A stretch of 64,000 bases of DNA from Rhizobiales bacterium YIM 77505. Lineage in GTDB: Bacteria > Pseudomonadota > Alphaproteobacteria > Rhizobiales > Beijerinckiaceae. The position numbers and the translations under genes are program-made. Position 1 is the stretch's first letter. Each line of letters begins with the position of its first letter. Shown one piece after another: positions 23,415-32,811 of the stretch. The notes under the pieces were generated by a model, which saw nothing but the letters and a program-made list of their open reading frames with translations, did no database searches and had not been told where the DNA came from. The DNA lies in contig JQNH01000001.1 of the NCBI GenBank assembly GCA_000745135.1, positions 3,581,501 through 3,645,500 on the forward strand, in the 5' to 3' direction.

Positions 23415-23718
23415 GCAGCGCGCCGCGCGCCCGCGGTCGATGTTGCACGGATCGGAAGAGGCGCCGCTTCGGAGCACCTTCTTGCGCAGGATCCCGAACA
23501 AGCGTGCGCCGCAGGCTTCGCCTTCCGCTCCAGCTTCCCGGGAAAGGCGCGGTGGGGACGTTCGCCGGTGAAGCTCCGTCCTCTGTCCCGGAAGCCTGGA
23601 ACGGCGCATGGGCGCCGTGGAAGGCCGTCCAGGATCCAGCGCCCAGACTCCGCCGCGGCGCGGCGTCCACCCTGATAGCGCTCAGCGTCCCGCATCTTGC
23701 ACGTTCGCAGCCTCGTGC
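23415..23718. other. Intergenic region holding palindromic repeat copy 1
   Basis: No gene supported. It holds one copy of the dispersed palindromic element (about 23511-23665) and, near the ATPase gene, the sequence GATGTTGCACGGATC, which recurs in two other intergenic gaps. Confidence 0.5.
23511..23665. repeat. Dispersed intergenic palindromic element, copy 1 (degenerate)
   Basis: Imperfect inverted repeat. One arm contains CTTCCCGGGAAAGGCG and the other CCCGGAAGCCTGGAACGG (23587-23604). That 18-base core is identical to 61443-61460 and, inverted, to 35550-35567. The outer part of the right arm, GTGGAAGGCCGTCCAGGA, also matches the other copies closely. This copy has lost part of one arm. 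Confidence 0.75.
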
Positions 23719-24831
<1,113 letters not shown>

Positions 24832-25017
24832 AGTGCGACTCCCGAGTGTTTCGGACCATGATGGTCATCGCCGAGGCTCTGTCCACCTCGCCGCTGCGGG
24901 GATTGCTGCCATCCGGGCAACCCTTCGGGCTTCAAGGATCCAGAAGTGCGGACGTAGATGATGACGCGGCCCGTTGTCCCTTCGCCTTGGCCCGTCTTGA
25001 GTGGGCCTGGATCAGCG

Positions 25018-26052
25018 CTAATCGTTCCCGGTGCTGGGCGCCGAATGGGGAAATTGAGCCGCCAAGCGGTCCACGATCGAGCCGACGCCGAAGCGGACCG
25101 GATCGGTGGCCGGCAGGCCATGCTCGCGGGCGAGCTTGTCGAGATAGCCCCTCGCCTCGTCCTCGCCGAGCGCCTGCGTGTTCACGGCGATGCCGACCGG
25201 CTGGATGGCGGGGTTAGTCAACCGCCCGCACCGGATCGTCAGATCGATCACCTCCTTTATGGTCGGCAACGGATGCTCGACCCCGCGCATCCTCGTGCGC
25301 GTCGGCTCGTGGCAGACGACAAAAGCGTCTGGTTGCGCCCCATGCAGGAGCCCGAGGGATACGCCTGCGAAGGAGGGGTGGAACAGCGACCCCTGCCCCT
25401 CGATCAGATCCCAATGGGTCGGGGCAGCCGCCGGCGACAGCCATTCCACGGCACCCGAGATGAAGTCCGCCACCACCGCGTCAATGGCGACGCCGCGGCC
25501 GGAAATGAACACGCCCGTCTGCCCTGTGGCGCGAAAATCGGCGTCGAAGCCGCGCTTGCGCATCTCGCGCTCAAGCGCCAGCACCGTGTACTTCTTGCCG
25601 ACCGAGCAGTCGGTCCCGACGGTGAGCAGGCGAAGCCCGGGGCGCTTGATGCCCTTGCCCGTGGCGAAGCGCTGGTCGGTGTGGCGCACATCGAAGAGCT
25701 GGCGGCCATGCCGCTCGGCCGCCTCCCGGATGGCAGGGGTGTCCTTGAGCCTGACGTGCAACCCGGTCGCCACATCGAGGCCCGCCTCGATCGCGGCGAC
25801 GATCACCGGGATCCAGTGTTCTGGCAGCACCCCGCCGGCATTGACGACGCCGACCACCATGGTCTTCGCGCCCCGCTCGGCGGCTTCAGGGATCGTCAGG
25901 TCGGGGATCCCGAGATCGGCCTTGCAGCCGGGCAATCGAAGCTGGCCAAGGCACCATTCCGGCCGCCAATCGACGATGCCATGCGCCGTCTTGGCGGCAA
26001 GCGCATCGGGCACGTCGCCGAGGAACATCAAATAAGGGGCTGCAATCTGCAT
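25018..26052 (-). CDS. dgcN: DUF1611-family protein, DgcN-like D-glutamate N-acetyltransferase
   Basis: 344-residue protein of the DUF1611/DgcN family. It has an N-terminal Rossmann-like domain (about 1-140) and a C-terminal P-loop-like domain starting LTVGTDCSVGKKYTVLALE (about 186-204). DgcN proteins characterised in marine bacteria N-acetylate D-glutamate, in partnership with the racemase DgcA. No dgcA-like gene is adjacent here, which is atypical, so the precise activity is inferred from family membership. AGGAG precedes the ATG at 26052. It is divergent from the PAP2 phosphatase gene (199 bases between starts). Confidence 0.75.
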   Translation of the reverse strand: MQIAAPYLMFLGDVPDALAAKTAHGIVDWRPEWCLGQLRLPGCKADLGIPDLTIPEAAERGAKTMVVGVVNAGGVLPEHWIPVIVAAIEAGLDVATGLHVRLKDTPAIREAAERHGRQLFDVRHTDQRFATGKGIKRPGLRLLTVGTDCSVGKKYTVLALEREMRKRGFDADFRATGQTGVFISGRGVAIDAVVADFISGAVEWLSPAAAPTHWDLIEGQGSLFHPSFAGVSLGLLHGAQPDAFVVCHEPTRTRMRGVEHPLPTIKEVIDLTIRCGRLTNPAIQPVGIAVNTQALGEDEARGYLDKLAREHGLPATDPVRFGVGSIVDRLAAQFPHSAPSTGND

Positions 26053-26251
26053 TACATCTCTCCTGACCGTTCCGGGCCGACCATGGCGCTTGCTCTCGCG
26101 TCATGCCCTCAGGGCCCGTCCTTGAAGCGGCGGCTCGCCCGTGATGAGCCACCAAGCCTCTTCACATCACGGGCGCCAAGGCGCAAGAGATCGCCCGTGC
26201 GCGCCCGACAGCCCGGAGGTGCGCCGCGCGAAAGGCGATGGCTGATCGAGA

Positions 26252-26980
26252 ATGCTTGAGAGAAACCCGCTGCTTGCTCACGTCCGGCGGCTCGCCCTTC
26301 GGTTTCGACTGAACGAGGCGGCGCCTCTGATGTCGCTTGCGGCACTCAGCTTCTTCGGCTGGGCCTTCATCGAGATCGCCGGTGATGTGATGGAAGGGGA
26401 CACGGCGGCCCTCGACCGGGCGGCGCTGCTCGCCTTGCGGGACGCCGCGGACCCCGCCGATCCGCTCGGACCGCACTGGCTGGAAGAGGCGATGCGGGAT
26501 CTCACGGGCCTCGGCGGGCATGCGGTCCTCACCATCGTGACCCTCTCGGCCGTTGCCTACCTCCTGCTTGCAGGCAAACGCCACGCCGCCCTCCTCGTGG
26601 TGGTGGCGGTCGGCGGCGGCATGCTGCTCTCACACGGGTTGAAGCTGGGCTTCGAGCGGCCGCGGCCGGATCTCGTGCCGCACGGCATGCGCGTCTACAC
26701 GGCAAGCTTCCCGAGCGGGCACGCCATGCTCTCAGCGGTGGTCTATCTCACCCTCGGGGCGCTGCTGACCCGCGTCGAGCGACGCCGCCATATCCGAGCT
26801 TTCCTGCTCGGGACTGCCATCCTCGTGACGGTCCTCGTAGGCCTGAGCCGTATCTATCTCGGCGTGCATTGGCCGAGCGACGTGCTCGCCGGCTGGTGCG
26901 GCGGCGCTGCCTGGGCGTCCTTGTGCTGGTTCATCGCCCTGCAACTCCAGCGGCGCGGCGAGGTCGAGGCGCCATCATGA
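26252..26980 (+). CDS. PAP2-family membrane phosphatase
   Basis: Integral membrane phosphatase of the PAP2 (lipid phosphate phosphatase) superfamily, 242 residues with five to six predicted membrane segments. The three catalytic motifs are present in order: KLGFERPRPD (about 131-140), YTASFPSGHA (about 149-158) and SRIYLGVHWPSDV (about 198-210). Likely substrates are undecaprenyl diphosphate or phosphatidic acid; the sequence does not decide. It ends 44 bases before the converging TAXI gene. Confidence 0.88.
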   Translation: MLERNPLLAHVRRLALRFRLNEAAPLMSLAALSFFGWAFIEIAGDVMEGDTAALDRAALLALRDAADPADPLGPHWLEEAMRDLTGLGGHAVLTIVTLSAVAYLLLAGKRHAALLVVVAVGGGMLLSHGLKLGFERPRPDLVPHGMRVYTASFPSGHAMLSAVVYLTLGALLTRVERRRHIRAFLLGTAILVTVLVGLSRIYLGVHWPSDVLAGWCGGAAWASLCWFIALQLQRRGEVEAPS

Positions 26981-27024
26981 GGCCAGAGCGGGCTTCGATC
27001 ACGTCACGGCGATCCTCTCCCGGC

Positions 27025-28413
27025 TCACGCGGCAGAGGAATTCTCAGTCGCCGCCACGTAGTCGGGACCGCACCCGTCGACTGCGTCCGCCTCGGCATTC
27101 TCCCGCTGCAGGTCGCGGCGCCGATCGGCGATCGCCGCGCGTGCCGAGTCGATCGCCATGATCAGAGCGCTCATCGTACGCGTCCCGGTGGTGCGATGAC
27201 GGGCATGCCGAATGGCATGGGTCACAAGATGGTCGACCTCGAGGGCCAGCCCGTCGAGTTCCGCCACCGTATTGGCCGCCCGCGCCTCGGTGAGGATGCA
27301 CAGGAGCCGATCAAGGACCTGGTCGACGAGTTCGCGCCGCTTGCGCACGAACAGCTGGGCCACCCAGGCCAGCCCTGAGCCGACGCCGCCGCTCGCGAAC
27401 AGGGCGAGCCAAAGCCAGTCGCCATAACGCTCCATGAAGGTGAGTTGCTCGCGGTTGAAATAGTCGACCGCGCCAGGATGGACGGGCAGTGTTGCGCTGG
27501 TGGAGGTCTCCGCGTCCGGTGCCTTCATGAGGTTCACCGAGGGGGCGGTCTGGGCAACGCGGGCGCGGTTCTGGAAGAGGTATTGCGCCACCTTGCCGAC
27601 GGTGCCGCGGTCCACCTCCGCTCCGGCCATGAGCCGGTAGGAAACACTGACGGTCTTCACCTCCTCCTCGGGCATGCGCGGACGTCCGCTCAGCGCACCC
27701 GGCGGAATTGCCGCCACAGTCAGGGCGGGCATCTTGAGCGACAGGGCCTCGGCTTCTTCGATAGGAAGGGAGGCGAGTCTGCCGCCCGCTCCTTTGGCGG
27801 CCGCTCGTGCAAGGCTCATGGCCTCCAGACTGACCGGCGCGGCCACGAAGGCGACGGCGTCGATCCGCTTCTCCGCAAAAGCCGCCTCCACTTCCTCGGG
27901 AGCGAGGGCCACAAGCGTGGCGTTCGGCGGTGAGAGGTCGTAATGGGCGATGATGGTCTCGATGAGAGCAACGTCCGCCTCATGGCGGCGTACGGCGCCG
28001 ATGCGCTTGCGGGCGAGGTCATCCATGGCCTCGATCTTCGACGCGGCGGGCGCAAGCAGGATGACGGCCTCCTCCCGCAGGATTGCGACCGTGAGGCCGT
28101 TCTTCGGCAGAAGCACGTCCGGCCGCACCAGGGCCAGATCGACCTTGGTCTGCTGAAGGGCCTCGGCAGTCTGGCGCAGGTCGTCGAAGGATACGATGCG
28201 CAAGCGGATGTCGCGACGCCGATCGGCAAGCGTCGCCGCGAAGGCTTCGACGAGTTGCTCTTCGACGCCCCCGCGCGGCGCCACCCCGACCAGGAGCCTG
28301 GTCGGCAGCGCAAAATACCAATAGCCGAGCGCCGCAAGCGCCGCGATCAGCGCAAGCCCGAGCGCTCCGAGCACATGCACCCGCTCCTTGCGGATGCGCA
28401 ACATACGCCACAT
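27025..28413 (-). CDS. TAXI-family TRAP solute receptor with N- and C-terminal membrane helices
   Basis: 462 residues. A signal-anchor helix (about 14-36) leads into a TAXI receptor domain (LLVGVAPRGG onward). This is followed by PVHPGAVDYFNREQLTFMERYGDW and a second membrane helix (about 332-354), then a charged helical tail of about 100 residues. The start ATG at 28413 gives MWRMLRIRKERV; the frame is open much further upstream but antisense to recX. It is a paralog of the gene at the left window edge. Usual TAXI receptors are soluble and paired with a fused TRAP permease. Here no permease is adjacent and both ends are membrane-anchored, so a sensory or scaffold role is possible. Ligand unknown. 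Confidence 0.82.
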   Translation of the reverse strand: MWRMLRIRKERVHVLGALGLALIAALAALGYWYFALPTRLLVGVAPRGGVEEQLVEAFAATLADRRRDIRLRIVSFDDLRQTAEALQQTKVDLALVRPDVLLPKNGLTVAILREEAVILLAPAASKIEAMDDLARKRIGAVRRHEADVALIETIIAHYDLSPPNATLVALAPEEVEAAFAEKRIDAVAFVAAPVSLEAMSLARAAAKGAGGRLASLPIEEAEALSLKMPALTVAAIPPGALSGRPRMPEEEVKTVSVSYRLMAGAEVDRGTVGKVAQYLFQNRARVAQTAPSVNLMKAPDAETSTSATLPVHPGAVDYFNREQLTFMERYGDWLWLALFASGGVGSGLAWVAQLFVRKRRELVDQVLDRLLCILTEARAANTVAELDGLALEVDHLVTHAIRHARHRTTGTRTMSALIMAIDSARAAIADRRRDLQRENAEADAVDGCGPDYVAATENSSAA

Positions 28414-28518
28414 GCCGGTTGAGGTTACCTTGAGCCCTTGCGTAAGACAAAACGACGCGCGCCGCTCAATGTTGCAGGGATCCCGATGGGCCCACAAGGC
28501 GGCGTTGAGGTCCGCATC

Positions 28519-29097
28519 ATGGCAAGACGCGACGGCCCGCCTGTTCCCGGCGCCACGGACTCCCCCAGGGGCGAGCATCCACGACCGCGCAAGGTCACGC
28601 GGGCCTATCTGGAGCGCGCGGCGATGGCTTATCTCGAACGCTTCTCGTCCTCCGCCGAGAACCTGAGACGGGTCCTGACCCGCAAGGTGGAACGGCGCTG
28701 CCGCCTGCGCGGAGAGGATCCGGCCGCTTTCGTAGCGGACATCGACGCGGTGGTCCGTACGGCGATCGCGAGCGGCCTTGTCGACGACCGCCGCTATGCT
28801 GAGGGGCGGGCCGCGACCCTTCGCCGGCGGGGCGGCTCGGCGCGGCTGATCGCAGCAAGACTTTCGGCCAAGGGTATTGATCGCGAGCTTGTTGCCGAGG
28901 TCGTGGGCGGAGACGCGGAAGATGCTGCAGCGGCCGAGCGCGCGGCGGCGCTGGCTCTCGCGCGTCGCCGGCGTCTCGGCCCCTTCCGGACCGGGGAGCG
29001 GCGCGCCCATCGCGAGAAGGACCTCGCCGCCCTGGTTCGGGCGGGCTTTCGCTTCGACCTCGCTCGAAGCGTCGTCGACAGCGAGGAGGAGAACTGA
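28519..29097 (+). CDS. recX: Regulatory protein RecX
   Basis: 192-residue all-helical RecX, which binds and limits RecA filaments. The three-helix repeats are visible, for example VTRAYLERAAMAYLERFSSS, LVDDRRYAEGRAATLRRRG and the C-terminal VRAGFRFDLARSVVD. The ATG at 28519 is preceded by GAGG at good spacing; upstream alternatives (28438, 28486) are less well supported. It is divergent from the TAXI gene and 49 bases upstream of the OsmC gene. recA itself is not in the window. Confidence 0.85.
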   Translation: MARRDGPPVPGATDSPRGEHPRPRKVTRAYLERAAMAYLERFSSSAENLRRVLTRKVERRCRLRGEDPAAFVADIDAVVRTAIASGLVDDRRYAEGRAATLRRRGGSARLIAARLSAKGIDRELVAEVVGGDAEDAAAAERAAALALARRRRLGPFRTGERRAHREKDLAALVRAGFRFDLARSVVDSEEEN

Positions 29098-29146
29098 ACC
29101 GCCGCGGCCGCGTTCTCCTTCGTCGACTGCAGAAGGAGGGCCGGCA

Positions 29147-29569
29147 ATGATCCGGAAGGCGCGAGCCGTGTGGCGCGGCACCGGCAAGGATGGCAAGGGC
29201 GAGCTCACGACCGATTCCGGCGTGCTCTCGGGAACGCCCTATTCCTTCACCACGCGTTTCGAAGGCGAGAAGGGCACGAACCCCGAGGAGCTGATCGCAG
29301 CGGCCCATGCGGGCTGCTTCGCCATGGCGCTCGCCTTCCAGCTCCAGAGCGCTGGCTTCACCCCGACGGAGCTTGCCGCCGAGGCAGCCGTGTCCCTGGA
29401 CAAGGAGGGCCAGGGCTTCCGAGTGACCCGCTCCGCCCTCTCCCTCACCGCCGAGGTGCCCGGAATCGAACGGTCGAAATTCGAGGAGCTGGCGCGGACG
29501 GCGGAGAAGAACTGTCCGATTTCCAAGCTTCTGAACGCGGAGATCAGCCTGGAGTGGACGCTCCGGTAG
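29147..29569 (+). CDS. OsmC-family peroxiredoxin
   Basis: 140-residue OsmC-type protein that reduces organic hydroperoxides through two cysteines. The peroxidatic cysteine is in HAGCFAMAL (C57) and the second in KNCPISKLL (C123), the normal OsmC pair. The fold signature GTNPEELIAAAHAGCF is clear. AAGGAGG precedes the ATG at 29147. The gene ends shortly before a strong palindrome that faces the convergent TRAP operon. Confidence 0.92.
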   Translation: MIRKARAVWRGTGKDGKGELTTDSGVLSGTPYSFTTRFEGEKGTNPEELIAAAHAGCFAMALAFQLQSAGFTPTELAAEAAVSLDKEGQGFRVTRSALSLTAEVPGIERSKFEELARTAEKNCPISKLLNAEISLEWTLR

Positions 29570-29584
29570 CACACCGCCGCACCC

Positions 29585-29712
29585 AGCCCCGCCTCTCCTG
29601 AAAGGAGAGGTCGCCGCGAAGCGGCGGGTGAGGTGTGCGCCCTCTCCGGAGAGGGCCCGCCCCCTCACCCGCGCCTGCGGCGCGACCTCTCCCCACCGGG
29701 AGAGGTGAAGGC
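29585..29712. repeat. Large palindromic element between convergent osmC and dctP
   Basis: Imperfect inverted repeat of about 128 bases. The left arm, with CTCTCCTGAAAGGAGAGGTCG and GGCGGGTGAGGTG, pairs with a right arm holding CCTCACCCGC and CGCGACCTCTCC...GGGAGAGG. It contains nested small hairpins. Elements with this CTCTCC/GGTGAGG pattern are common between genes in Hyphomicrobiales. Located between two converging genes, it may act as a bidirectional transcription end. Confidence 0.75.
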
Positions 29713-29735
29713 GCGGCGCGTGATGGGAGCGTCGC

Positions 29736-30725
29736 TCAGTTCGTTCCGATCGACTTCTTGTAGGCGTCGACCACCGCCTGGCCGTCGGCCCCGGCCTTTT
29801 TCAGCCAGTCCGCCGTGAGCTGCTCGCCCACCTTCCGGAAGCCCGCCGCGAGCTCGGGGCTCGGGGCCTGCACCTTCATGCCCTTGGCCTTGAGCTGCTC
29901 AAGATACCAGGCGGTTTTCTCCTTCGACACCTTCCAGCCGCGCTCTTCGGCGGTCTTGGCGGCCTTCAGGATCGCCTCCTGCGTCGGCTTGTCGAGAGCG
30001 TCGAAGGCGGCCTTGTTGACGAAGGTGATGTTCTTCGGAAGCCAAGCCTGCGTGTCGTAGAAGTGGGTGAGCGTCTCCCACACCTTCGAGTCGTAGCCGG
30101 TGGAGCCGGAGGACATGAAGGAGTTGACGACGCCCGTGGCGAGGGCCTGGGGCAGCTCGGCGGCCTGGATCGTCACCGACTGCATTCCGGTGAGCTCGGC
30201 GATGCGGGCGGTGCCGGCGTTGTAGGCGCGCCAACGCAGACCCTTCATGTCCTCGATCGTATTGAGATCCTTCTTGGCGTAGATGCCCTGGGGGCCCCAG
30301 GGCACGGCGAAGAGGAGCATCAGCCCCTGGCTTCCGAGCTTCTTCTCGAAGGCGGGCTTCTGCGCCTGGTAGAGCTTCCAGGCCTGGTCATAGCTCGTGG
30401 CGAGGAAGGGCACCACGTCGAGGCCGAAGATCGGGTCCTCGTTCTCGTGGATCGAGATCAGTACCTCGCCGATCTGCGCCTGTCCGGTCTGGACGGCGCG
30501 CTTGATCTCCGGGGCCTTGAAGAGAGAGGCGTTGGGATGGACGGTGATCTGCAGCTTGCCGCCCGTGGCATCGGCCACCTCTTTGGCAAAGGCCGAGAGG
30601 TTCTCGGTGTGGAAGTTGTCGGCCGGATAGGCCGCCGGCAGGTTCCACTTGGTCTGCGCCGCCGCGGGCAGCGCCAGCGCAAGCGCCCCTGCGAGGCCGA
30701 GCGCGAGGCGGGTGAGGTGTTTCAT
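29736..30725 (-). CDS. dctP: TRAP transporter periplasmic solute-binding protein (DctP family)
   Basis: 329 residues with a clear Sec signal peptide (MKHLTRLALGLAGALALALP, cleavage after AAA near residue 23). It then carries the DctP fold: WNLPAAYPADNFHTENL at the start of the mature protein and the ligand-arginine region MKGLRWRAYNAGTARI. It binds a small carboxylate-type solute for a TRAP permease. The exact ligand is not deducible. GGGAG precedes the ATG. Last gene of the dctQ-dctM-dctP operon, 17 bases after the permease frame. Confidence 0.9.
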   Translation of the reverse strand: MKHLTRLALGLAGALALALPAAAQTKWNLPAAYPADNFHTENLSAFAKEVADATGGKLQITVHPNASLFKAPEIKRAVQTGQAQIGEVLISIHENEDPIFGLDVVPFLATSYDQAWKLYQAQKPAFEKKLGSQGLMLLFAVPWGPQGIYAKKDLNTIEDMKGLRWRAYNAGTARIAELTGMQSVTIQAAELPQALATGVVNSFMSSGSTGYDSKVWETLTHFYDTQAWLPKNITFVNKAAFDALDKPTQEAILKAAKTAEERGWKVSKEKTAWYLEQLKAKGMKVQAPSPELAAGFRKVGEQLTADWLKKAGADGQAVVDAYKKSIGTN

Positions 30726-30742
30726 CTGGAAGGTCTCCCTGT

Positions 30743-31429
30743 TTATCGTCGAACGGGCGTGTCCGGGAAGGCGAGCTCCGGCAAGAGCATCACGATTTCA
30801 GGGAAGATTGTGATGATCGCCACCGCCGCGACAAGCAGAAAAAAGAACGGAAGCGCGGCGAGGGCGACGGTGTTCGAGTCCTTGCCGCTCATGGTCTGGA
30901 GCACGAACAGGTTGAAGCCGACCGGCGGCGAGACCTCGGCCATCTCGACGACGAGCACCAGGAAGATGCCGAACCAGACCGGATCGAAGCCGGCCTGCTT
31001 GATCATCGGGATGACGACAGCGGTCGTCAGCACGATCATCGAGATGCCGTCGAGCGCCGTGCCGAGAACGATGTACATGGCGGTGAGCGCCGCGATGAGC
31101 ACGTAAGGAGACAGCTTCAGGCTGTCGACCCAGGCGGCAAGCGCCGCCGGGATCCCCGTGTAGCCCATCGAGGTCGACATGAAGGAGGCGCCGGCGAGGA
31201 TGAGCAGGATCATGCAGTTGATCCGCATCGATCCCATGACGCTCGCCCAGAACGAGTCCCAAGAGAGGAACCCGCCCCACCAGGCAATGGCAAGGGAGCC
31301 CATGACCCCCCAGGCGGCGCATTCCGTCGCCGTCGCCCAGCCGAAGAGGAGCGCCGCAAAGACCAGCGCGATCAAGGCAAGGACGGGCATGAGGTTTGCA
31401 GATTCACGAACCCGCTCCCGCCAGGTCAT
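30743..31429 (-). CDS. dctM: TRAP large permease DctM, C-terminal half (second fragment)
   Basis: 228 residues with about six membrane helices, corresponding to the C-terminal half of a normal DctM protein. It includes the ALDGISMIVLTTAVVIPMI and EMAEVSPPVGFNLFV segments typical of its end. The ATG at 31429 overlaps the stop of the first half as ATGA. In this frame the codons before the ATG read on as P-P-P-E-P-P-M-T-W-R-E-R-V, similar to the linker in intact DctM proteins. The split therefore most likely reflects a one-base change in the C-run around 31445-31450. It could be a sequencing error, a real mutation, programmed slippage, or a working split gene with coupled translation. Confidence 0.75.
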   Translation of the reverse strand: MTWRERVRESANLMPVLALIALVFAALLFGWATATECAAWGVMGSLAIAWWGGFLSWDSFWASVMGSMRINCMILLILAGASFMSTSMGYTGIPAALAAWVDSLKLSPYVLIAALTAMYIVLGTALDGISMIVLTTAVVIPMIKQAGFDPVWFGIFLVLVVEMAEVSPPVGFNLFVLQTMSGKDSNTVALAALPFFFLLVAAVAIITIFPEIVMLLPELAFPDTPVRR

Positions 31430-32064
31430 GGGCGGCTCGGGCGGGGGGCCTTGTGCGGATGGGCGAGGTGCCAGGCGGCGATGTAGCCCGAGTACAGCCC
31501 CATCACCAGAAGCCCCGGCAGGAAGCCGGCAAGGAAGACCTGGATGATGGAGACGTTGGCGGCCACAGCATAGACCACCATCGTGATGGAGGGCGGGATG
31601 AGGATGCCCAGCGTGCCGGCGCCGGCAAGGCTGCCGAGGCTCAGGCGCTCGTCATAGCCACGGCGCTTCAGCTCCGGCAGGGCGATCTTGGCGACGGTGG
31701 CGCAGGTGGCGGCCGAGGAGCCGGACACCGAGCCGAACAGCCCGCAGGCAAGCACGTTCACGTGCATGAGCCGGCCCGGGATCCAGTTGAGCCAGGGGGC
31801 GAGGCCCCGGAACATCTCCTCCGACAGGCGGGTGCGGAACAGGATTTCGCCCATCCAGATGAAGAGGGGAAGCGCGGCGAGCTCGAACGAAGCGCTGTTG
31901 CCCCAGATCTTCTGGGCGAGGACGGAGCCGGCGGAAATGCCGCCGCCCACGAACTGCATGGCGACCCAGCCGCAGGCGAGAAGGGAGACGCCGATCCACA
32001 CCCCGCTGCCGAGAAGGATGGCCAAAAGAAGAAGGAGGAGCGCGGAAATGCCGACAAGGTCCAC
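31426..32064 (-). CDS. dctM: TRAP large permease DctM, N-terminal half (first fragment)
   Basis: 212 residues covering the N-terminal half of the roughly 430-residue TRAP large subunit. It has GIWI/GVWIGVSLLACG-type first helices, LFIWMGEILFRTRL and the highly conserved LFGSVSGSSAATCATVAKIALPEL and GAGTLGILIPPS segments. It starts three bases after the dctQ stop. It ends at a TGA at 31426-31428 inside the start of the second half. A full-length protein would be restored by one frameshift in the upstream C homopolymer. Confidence 0.8.
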   Translation of the reverse strand: MDLVGISALLLLLLAILLGSGVWIGVSLLACGWVAMQFVGGGISAGSVLAQKIWGNSASFELAALPLFIWMGEILFRTRLSEEMFRGLAPWLNWIPGRLMHVNVLACGLFGSVSGSSAATCATVAKIALPELKRRGYDERLSLGSLAGAGTLGILIPPSITMVVYAVAANVSIIQVFLAGFLPGLLVMGLYSGYIAAWHLAHPHKAPRPSRP

Positions 32065-32067
32065 AGA

Positions 32068-32616
32068 TCAGACTCCGCTCTGCACGGCGCGCTCGATCAC
32101 CTCCTCGGCGGAAACCGGGGGCGGCTTCTCGTAGCGGGGGGCGTTGCCGCTGGCGACGTGGACGAGTTCGTCAAGGAGCGCGATGAGCAGGATCACGAGA
32201 CCGGCGGCGTAGCCGAGCTGCGGGATCCAGATCGGCAGATTGGGAATGACGCCGGTCGCCATGTCGTTGAAGCGCCAGGAGTCGTAGACGAACCGGACGG
32301 CATGCCAGGCGAAGAAGCCGATGAAGGCGACGCCGATGAGAAGGGATGCCATCTCGAACCACCACCGCAACCGCCCGCGGAAGCGGTCGATGAGCAGGCC
32401 GACCCGGATCATCTCGCCCGACTTGAAGGTGTGCGCGAGCCCGAGGAACGCAGTCGCGGCCATGCTCCAAGACACGAAGAGGTCGCCGTCGGGAATGTTG
32501 AGCTCGATCAGCCGCCCGACGGAAAGGAGCATCATCAGGACGAAGATCGCGATGAGAAATAGCCCCGCAAGGACGCCGGCCCCGAGATAGAGCCCGTCGA
32601 GCAACCGTCGGATCAT
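32068..32616 (-). CDS. dctQ: TRAP transporter small permease (DctQ family)
   Basis: 182-residue four-helix membrane protein, the small subunit of a TRAP transporter. SWSMAATAFLGLAHTFKSGEMIRVGLLID is the conserved DctQ core (helix 2 and the GE.IRV loop). The ATG at 32616, preceded by AGGGGAAG, gives MIRRLLDGLYLG. The longer open frame is not conserved. First gene of the operon dctQ-dctM(split)-dctP, divergent from the radical SAM gene. Confidence 0.9.
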   Translation of the reverse strand: MIRRLLDGLYLGAGVLAGLFLIAIFVLMMLLSVGRLIELNIPDGDLFVSWSMAATAFLGLAHTFKSGEMIRVGLLIDRFRGRLRWWFEMASLLIGVAFIGFFAWHAVRFVYDSWRFNDMATGVIPNLPIWIPQLGYAAGLVILLIALLDELVHVASGNAPRYEKPPPVSAEEVIERAVQSGV

Positions 32617-32811
32617 GCGGCGTCTTCCCCTCGCGCCGATATCGTTCTTGCCAGCATTCAGCCGGACTGAGCTGTGCAAGCTGTAGCACGCAAGAAGGAT
32701 GCCTGCGAAGCCCACAGCGACGGGAGCGCCGCGCGCTGTTCGAGCGCCGACCATGCGGCAACACGCCCAGCCGCCTGCATGACGGAACCGAGTTGAACTC
32801 GAGAACAAATC

